Below are positions 57,781 through 64,000 of a stretch of DNA of 64,000 nucleotides, one piece after another. This DNA is from Melampsora larici-populina 98AG31. Taxonomy: Eukaryota > Basidiomycota > Pucciniomycetes > Pucciniales > Melampsoraceae. Each line of letters begins with the position of its first letter. The stretch's first letter is position 1. The position numbers and the translations under genes were made by a program. The notes beneath the pieces were generated by a model. The model was not told where the DNA came from. It searched no databases and saw only the letters and a list, made by a program, of their open reading frames with translations. The DNA is taken from positions 948,214 to 1,012,213 of the forward strand of contig NW_006768781.1 in assembly GCF_000204055.1 (NCBI RefSeq), given 5' to 3'.

Positions 57781-58780
57781 GGTCGACAAAGAGTCGATTC
57801 CCTGCTAAGCGCCTCCATGGTTCTCAGATTGATAAATCACTTATTAAACTGAGGCGCACATCGTCTATTGGCGTGTGATAATGTCGCCGTTTTGGTACAT
57901 TGTGAATTCCCCAACAAGATTGAAATGACCTCCTTACAGGTCAAACATATCATCAGTGGCCCATACTACAGTGTTGAAACTTCTCAATCGGGAAATAAAT
58001 AAGCTTGTCTGACCGTTTGCGTGGTTGAGATGTCCCAATCGAGATACGTAAATAAACAGGGTGTTCGCTGCTGACCACCGAATCTTTCAATGTGCCAAGC
58101 TCAAAGGCGTGGTCATGTGTCCGCTAACGTAGGTTATTATCCCACCCAGTTATAATCTGTTCTGACCGTGGCCACATTGCGCTACTTCGATTATGTAAAT
58201 CGAAGGGGTCATTAGACCCCAGTGCGGTTCCTGATTAATTTGGGTCTTGTATTTGCCTGATCGTGAAATCGTACCCTTTCATGGAGGTGCGCTTGTGTGA
58301 TTAATGTCATGAGTGTGGACAGGTAGCGAGTGAAATATTGAGGATATGATATGAGCTATCGTTGGAGGATTGGATAGACTCTCGAGCTGTGATGTAGCTG
58401 GGAGCAACATTCGCTTGTGCATATTACATGACAAGGCTGCATATTACATGACCACACCACTGGTCATGTAATAAATATCCCATTGCACATGGAATATCAC
58501 TACGTCAACTGTTGATCACCATGGCATATTGGTTTGTTTGCCATTCATTATGAAGAGGATATTTGATCACTCCACAAATAAATCTTATATTTATGCTTTA
58601 GCATGGAATGCGTAATGAAAAAACAAGGCATGTAATACTCTAGCATTTACATACCACAGTTAATGCATTTCCCTATCCAATGGAGTTGGTTAGATACATT
58701 CCTATGCAATTCTATTCCCAAGGGTTTATATTTATCATATAGCACTTGTGGGGTACACTTACATTACTGGAGTGGGTTGC
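57781..58780. other. 5' flank of the KDZ transposase gene
   Basis: About 1 kb without open frames of note. A short direct repeat (GCATATTACATGAC) occurs at about 58417 and 58438. It passes gradually into the satellite region. No TIR was identified. Confidence 0.4.
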
Positions 58781-60480
58781 AGTGGTTTTATACCATAACT
58801 CCATTATTGTATATGTAAGTTATGTGTTCAAAATCCGGTTGTTCTATCTTTGGTTTGAGCATAAATTCAAACAGAAGTTAGAAAACAACCGGATTTTGTA
58901 TACATAACTTAATTATACAATAATTAAGTTATGTATACAAAATCCTTTGTGGTTGTGGTATCTGATGGTTGAGGAATGAAGTAAATAAACAATCATTTCG
59001 GTATAAGTGGTTCATAAGTGGTTCATGCCACCTTATACCCCCATGATTGTTTATTTACTTCCACATCTGTGGTGGTGATTGTATAAGTGTGATATAAGTT
59101 GTTTGAGCAATGAAGTGGCACCAGCAATGAATTTTGTATAAGTAGTTCATGCCAAAAAGTTATACCACCATGATTGATTATTTAATTCCACGCCTGTGCA
59201 TATACATCCACAATCATGGTTGTATATTCCAAACAACTTACAGATTATGTTTACATCTTCATGCCCCCTGATCCCACCATGATGTATATTTATTTCCACA
59301 TCTGTGGAGCTGATTGTATAAGAGTGGTATATGTTTTTTGAGCAATGAATGAAGTGACACTAGCAATCTTTTTTGTATAAGTGGTTAATGCCAAAAAGTT
59401 ATACCACCATGATTGTATAATTAAATCCATGTCTGTGGTTGTTATCCACAATCATGGAGGTCAATGCCAAACACCTTACACAACAATGGAAGTGCATGAA
59501 GCACTTACACAAAGTGGTTCAAGCACTTCCATTGTTGTGTAAGGTGTTTGGCATTGTGTAAGTGGTTCATGCCAAATAACTTATCCCACATACATTGTTT
59601 GTTTACATCCTCATTATGATTTTTGTATAAGTGGGTCATGCCAAACAAGTTATACCACCTCGATTGTTTATTTAAATCCACTTCAGTGGTTGTTATCCAC
59701 AATCATGGTGGTATATGCGCATTAACCACTTATACTAAAATCATTGTTCCTTTACAAGAAAATATGTGGATGTGATTGTATAAGTGGTTCATGCCAGAAT
59801 TTGTTTACATCTTCATGTCCCCTGATACCACCTTGATTGTATATTAAATTCCACATCTGTGGTGGTGATTGTATAAGAGTGGTATTTGTTTTTTGAGCAA
59901 TGAAGTGACATTAGCAATCGTTTTTGTCTAAGTGGATCATGCCACCCAAGTTATACCACCATGATTGTATAATTAATTCCACGTCTGTGGTTGTTATCCA
60001 CTGACATTGGTGGTATATGCCAAACAACTGACACAACAATGGAAGTGCTTGAACCACTTATACCACATTGATTGTTTCTTTACGTCAACATCTGTGGGTG
60101 TTATTGTATAAGTGGTTCATGCCAAATAACTTATACCACATATATGGTTTATTTACATTCTCATTTGTGGTTGATTTTGGTTCCATCCACACCCACACCA
60201 TATATATTGTAATTTATATATGTGGAGCACACCTGTGGTTGCTTGATAATATACTACCCCTTTTCTAATTTGGGATACATAACCATGGTGGACTACAATT
60301 ATGGTGGTATATATTGGAAGAGCAATCAAGAGATACTCTTGAAAGCTCATTAGGTTGAGCATTCATTGTTGTATAAGTTGTTCATGCCAAACAACATCAA
60401 ATAACGCATGATTGTATTTTTACGTCCCCACCAATCATGGTTACTCAACCATGATTGGTGGGGGCTTGAGTTAGGGTAGT
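58780..60480. repeat. Satellite with inverted and direct units (TATAAGTGGTTCATGCC family)
   Basis: A dozen or more imperfect units of about 100-150 bases containing GTATAAGTGGTTCATGCCA, CTTATACCACCATGATTG, TTTATTTAAATCCAC and ATCTGTGGTTGTTATCCAC, in both orientations. Within units, CCACAATCATGG and CCATGATTGTGG words can pair. A foldback pair sits at 58800-58950 around AACCGGATTTTG. Confidence 0.8.
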
Positions 60481-60610
60481 TGATGGCCAAATGTGTGACA
60501 CAATGGAGAAGACATGAGTATTCTTACTGTACCCCACAGGTTGCACAGTATTGCTTAATTTTTAAACAACTCACGATCGTGTTATAGAGATATGAGTGTC
60601 CTGAGAGTTG

Positions 60611-61164
60611 TAAAGTGATTGTTTTGTTAAGGATTGCTTAGGTTGTGAACAACCAAAGATGACATGCTTACCTTGTCATCTAAAGTGATTGTTTTGTTAA
60701 GGATTGCTTAGGTTGTGAACAACCAAATATGGCATGCTTACCTTGTCATCTTTGGTTGTATCATTAACAATATATGCTGGAATTATATATCCGCCATATA
60801 TAAATGTTAACATGCTTACCAAGGTAACTTTATATGATATATAAAGTTACCCTGTGATATTTGTATAATATATAAAGTTCACAAGAATGACAACTATTAT
60901 ATGTTTGACGCTGAGTTACTGATAACATGCTTACCATGTCATCTTTATATATGTGTCACAGAAAGTCTTACAAGTATAAATGTTAACATGCTTACCAAGG
61001 TAACTTTACCAAGGTAACTTTATATGATATATAAAGTTACCCTGTGATATTTGTATAATATATAAAGTTCACAAGACTGACAACTATTATATGTTTGACG
61101 CTGAGTTACTGATAACATGCTTACCATGTCATCTTTATATATGTGTCACAGAAAGTCTTACAAG
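60611..61164. repeat. Tandem duplications of 70 bp and about 180 bp
   Basis: A 70-bp unit starting TAAAGTGATTGTTTTG is repeated at 60611-60680 and 60681-60750 with two differences. A 176-bp unit (60799-60974) is repeated at 60975-61164 with an added 14-bp internal duplication (TACCAAGGTAACTT). High similarity implies recent amplification. Confidence 0.85.
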
Positions 61165-61500
61165 TTTAGGTCAATAATATTTTTCGTCCATCCAGTAAAA
61201 TATATATGTTAAAACATATATATTTTAGATATTTAAATTTACAATTTACGTGTCTTTCTTGTATCACAACGGTCCTTACTCTCATCCTGATGAAAACGTC
61301 TTTTTTTTCAGCTGAATCAGCAGAATGAATCTCACACAGATTATTTCAAATCCATAATCGACAAGATCCTTCCACTTTTTGAGTGTTTTTGCAGCAAGTC
61401 ATTAGCTAGAAGTATATATTTATACTTGCATATTGATACTTAGTCTCACCCAGATTTATTCAGAAACAAAAACAAAAACAAGACGCATCCACTGAGTCAA

Positions 61501-63120
61501 TCATTTCTTCCACCTTTTATCTGGTAATTCCAAAATATCATCAACATCCCTAACTTTACGCTCACAGTTCGATGTATAATTGTACTGTTCATTCGTCCCG
61601 ATCTTGACACTTGCACGGGCAATCTTGTAAGTAATTTGCGAAGAACACCCCAGGCGCGTGTAATGAACCTTCTCACCACGTTTGTTCAACTGAATGGATT
61701 CTTTGGAAGGAATAGTATGATGAAATGTCGATTTGCCATTCCAAGCGATCTGGACCGCAGACTTACCACCAAAGTTGATAGCCACTCTATATTCAGGGAA
61801 TATAAACCACCCTCCTTCAAGCTCGAAACCTTCGCTTTGCGTGACAATTTGACCACTAATACTATCAATCGGATACCATAGACAATATACCTTGCCTTTT
61901 TCATTATCAGTATGAGGTTTGTTATAAAAGTTACCCAAGGTGAAAGCAAAGTTTGCACCAAAGTCGAGAGGTCCGCTTGGTTGATACTTGGAGGTGGATG
62001 CCATTGAAGGGGCGTGGAGTTGGTTAAGTTGCTGGCGAGCAACAAGAAAGCCTTCATCGCAAAAGCTTTTGAATCTCCCTCCTATTCGTGCACCAAAGTC
62101 AGGTAGCCTGTCTAAGAAGGCCTTATACAATGTTCGGGAGGAGCCGTAAGCAGGAGTATAAGGTGATATGAGGATATCGCGCGAGTATCCTACTGTTTGA
62201 CCAAAACAGTGCATTCTCCCATGAAGCAGAGCACCATTAGTCGTTACGGATCGCTTGCGTTTCTTAGAAATTGTAGTAGCAGTGTCGATTGACTTTTTTT
62301 GGGTTGTCACCGATTGATTACCCTGAAATCACGACATATCAGGATTGCAATTGAATCATTAGCGATTACCATCTTTGCAAAGGAATTAACTAACCGCTTT
62401 TGCAATGCTGAGGACCTTAGGGTTTTTCTTTTTGGAATTGGCGCCATCTTCCGCATCCAAAGGGGGGAGCGAGGTTAATGGGGAGGAGGACCTATCATAA
62501 TGTAAGGGGCCAGGACGGGGTACCAGGTTTGTGCTTGTAGGAAGGTGTTGGACTTCGTCAGCCTCTTCATCCGTTTCTTCATCCAAAGGAGGAAGCGACG
62601 TAAGAGGTGAGGAAGGCGGAGATGAGTCATCACGATCTGTTTTGGAGGATTGCATAGGTAAAGGAGCTAATTCCCAACATGCCATTAGCATATTATTGAT
62701 CGCTGAAGTGTAATAAACCAATAACAATACGCACCATCGGATTTTGGAACGTAAGTAGGAGATTCCAAAGGTATAGGTGTTGGCAACCTCTTGAAGAGCT
62801 TGGTGGACATCAAGATTGTTGAGACGTCGTTTTGATGCTTCTCAAGCTCATCTGGTGACAAAGATTCCAAATCTTCAAATGCGTACGTAAAAATAAGTTC
62901 ATTTGTATCCCGATCGACGAATTGACCTTTTCCATGGGTTATAATCTTATAGGTGTTGAAGATTATTTCCATGGTGCGGTCATAATTCTCATACGGAAGT
63001 ACAGGATCATTAAGCCTGTAGCGCAGGCCATCATACGTTTTCTCGGTGCGGTTGGCTGAGTGAGGCGACTGGTCAGTTGCTTTAGAATCCAAGTTCTTCC
63101 TAGCCCTCTTGGCATGTCGT
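61501..63120 (-). CDS. TET/JBP-family 2-oxoglutarate/Fe(II) dioxygenase
   Basis: The last exon (about 62322-61501) encodes the double-stranded beta-helix: DFGANFAFTLGNFYNKPHTD with the HxD iron ligands (His near 61912), VYCLWYPIDSISGQI, GGWFIFPEYRVAINFGGKSA, QIAWNGKSTFHHT with the distal His, and YTRLGCSSQI with the Arg expected to bind 2-oxoglutarate. These match fungal TET/JBP proteins, which oxidise 5-methylcytosine. Upstream exons hold a Ser/Pro/acidic linker (SSPLTSLPPLDEETDE, repeated as SSPLTSLPPLDAED) and a conserved segment (TYDGLRYRLNDPVLPYENYD). The iron ligands are intact. Substrate is inferred from family. The gene lies on the same strand as the KDZ transposase, 3.7 kb away. Confidence 0.75.
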
Positions 63121-64000
63121 CTATGAAATTTGGAGCAATAGTATAAGACTCTATAGTGAATGGGGTCAATCAGGTAACAAGCCTTTACTCACGTGCCTGG
63201 TTTTCGCCTCCTTTTTACAAGGTGAAGAGGAGGGTTTGAAGGGACACCCTCGGTCTTTTGTTCCCAATACCAGTCGAGTGCTCTTCGCCTACAAAACCAT
63301 CCAGGAAGTGTTATTACACACAGTGTAATTGTTCAACGTTCAATATGACCTACACGACGCCTCCTTTACCTTCGTTTGGATTTTCCTTGCTCGGTACAGC
63401 AGATTTGCATGCAGGGTCAAGCCAGCAGTATGACTTTGGGAAACCATCGGCCGCTAGGTACTCGTGCGGTACATGTGCATAGGATTTTGGCATTCGGAAG
63501 GGCTTGGGAAGCTAAAATTCATCCATCACGGTGAAAGTGGTTGTTCAATAGGAATTCTGGAAGTAAATACCTATCTGTAAGAATACTACATCTCACTTAC
63601 ATCCGCATCAGTATAACCAGTCTGTCGCTTAATATCTATATCTTTTAAAAGGTCCGATAAGAATGTCACCCCAGGTAACACTGGTTGATTACCATCGCTT
63701 TGGAGATTCCTGTGGAGTTTAACACCAATTGTAAGTCACCCATGGTTACACCTGGCAAAGCCAGGAGAAGGAAGCGATTACTACAAACACTTGGTCGGTA
63801 TCAAATTTGGACCTCTTATCGGTAGTCCATCCAGGTTTAATGTTGGTCATTATTGGTGGAATGTATTCTGTTGCATAATCATGAGTATGAGTCAAACTCG
63901 TTAGTACTTTGCCTAATTGCATATATGGAAAAGATGGAAACGTGAGAAAACGTGACCATTCGAGCTAAGAGGCGGTAAGTGGGTGGCAGGTCGTATTTCA
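63121..64000 (-). CDS. Upstream exons, probably of the TET/JBP gene, running off the window
   Basis: Minus-strand exon-like blocks with splice sites: about 63285-63195 (RRALDWYWEQKTEGVP, KRRRKPGT), about 63512-63377 (KSYAHVPHEYLAADG, CWLDPACKSAV), about 63710-63600 (VLPGVTFLSDLLKDIDIKR) and about 64000-63800 (PPIMTNIKPGWTTDKRSKFD). They continue past the right edge, so the start codon is outside. Whether they belong to the dioxygenase or to a neighbouring gene cannot be decided here. Confidence 0.45.

Overview
The window is nuclear DNA of a basidiomycete fungus, most likely a rust fungus (Pucciniales) or close relative. The evidence is many short GT-AG introns, AT-rich intergenic DNA, fungus-specific genes (homoisocitrate dehydrogenase LYS12, Ivy1), and a dense set of transposons including KDZ and TET/JBP genes, which are characteristic of basidiomycetes. 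The species call is inference. Two assembly gaps of 100 N (13424-13523 and 38213-38312) mean that true distances across them are unknown.

Region 1 (1-14.4 kb) is host gene space: SPB4 ribosome-biogenesis helicase (-), a two-exon unknown gene (+), an intronless AGC-type kinase (+), HIS3 (-) and LYS12 (+) sharing a 331-bp divergent promoter, and the C-terminal part of an Ivy1-like membrane-binding protein (-) cut off by the first gap. On the other side of the gap lies the Myb/NAM-like accessory gene of a PIF/Harbinger-type transposon with a recognisable terminus.

Region 2 (15-26.5 kb) is a transposon graveyard: a frameshifted hAT transposase; a complete 2,047-bp TIR element with a perfect 8-bp target duplication carrying an unrecognised two-exon gene; two arrays of tandem segments bounded by AG|GT in which one copy lacks exactly a GT...AG stretch; a GCM-like DNA-binding fragment; and the 5' half of a DDE transposase.

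Region 3 (26.5 to about 48 kb) is a large minus-strand Helitron complex. Two canonical Helitron 3' ends (hairpin plus CTAG) lie at 26516 and 27076, and the outer one cuts the DDE transposase. Inside are 5' fragments of two host genes with introns (THR1 homoserine kinase and a RINT1/Tip20 gene), as expected for Helitron gene capture, followed by a Rep/helicase gene. That gene carries two TGA stops and is split by two insertions: an apparently intact Ty1/copia element (32-37 kb) and a long-TIR element (37.4-39.0 kb). Beyond the Rep start sits a cluster of three related, unrecognised small proteins, with a CACTA-like MITE in one intron.

Region 4 (48-64 kb) holds an intact-looking six-exon gene joining a FAR1-type DNA-binding domain to an OTU protease without a transposase core, a splice-site-rich noncoding stretch, a KDZ transposase with its catalytic D-D-E residues, about 3.4 kb of satellite and foldback repeats, and a TET/JBP-family 2-oxoglutarate dioxygenase gene that runs off the right edge. 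The KDZ/TET-JBP pair and the Helitron with captured genes are the most interesting systems here.
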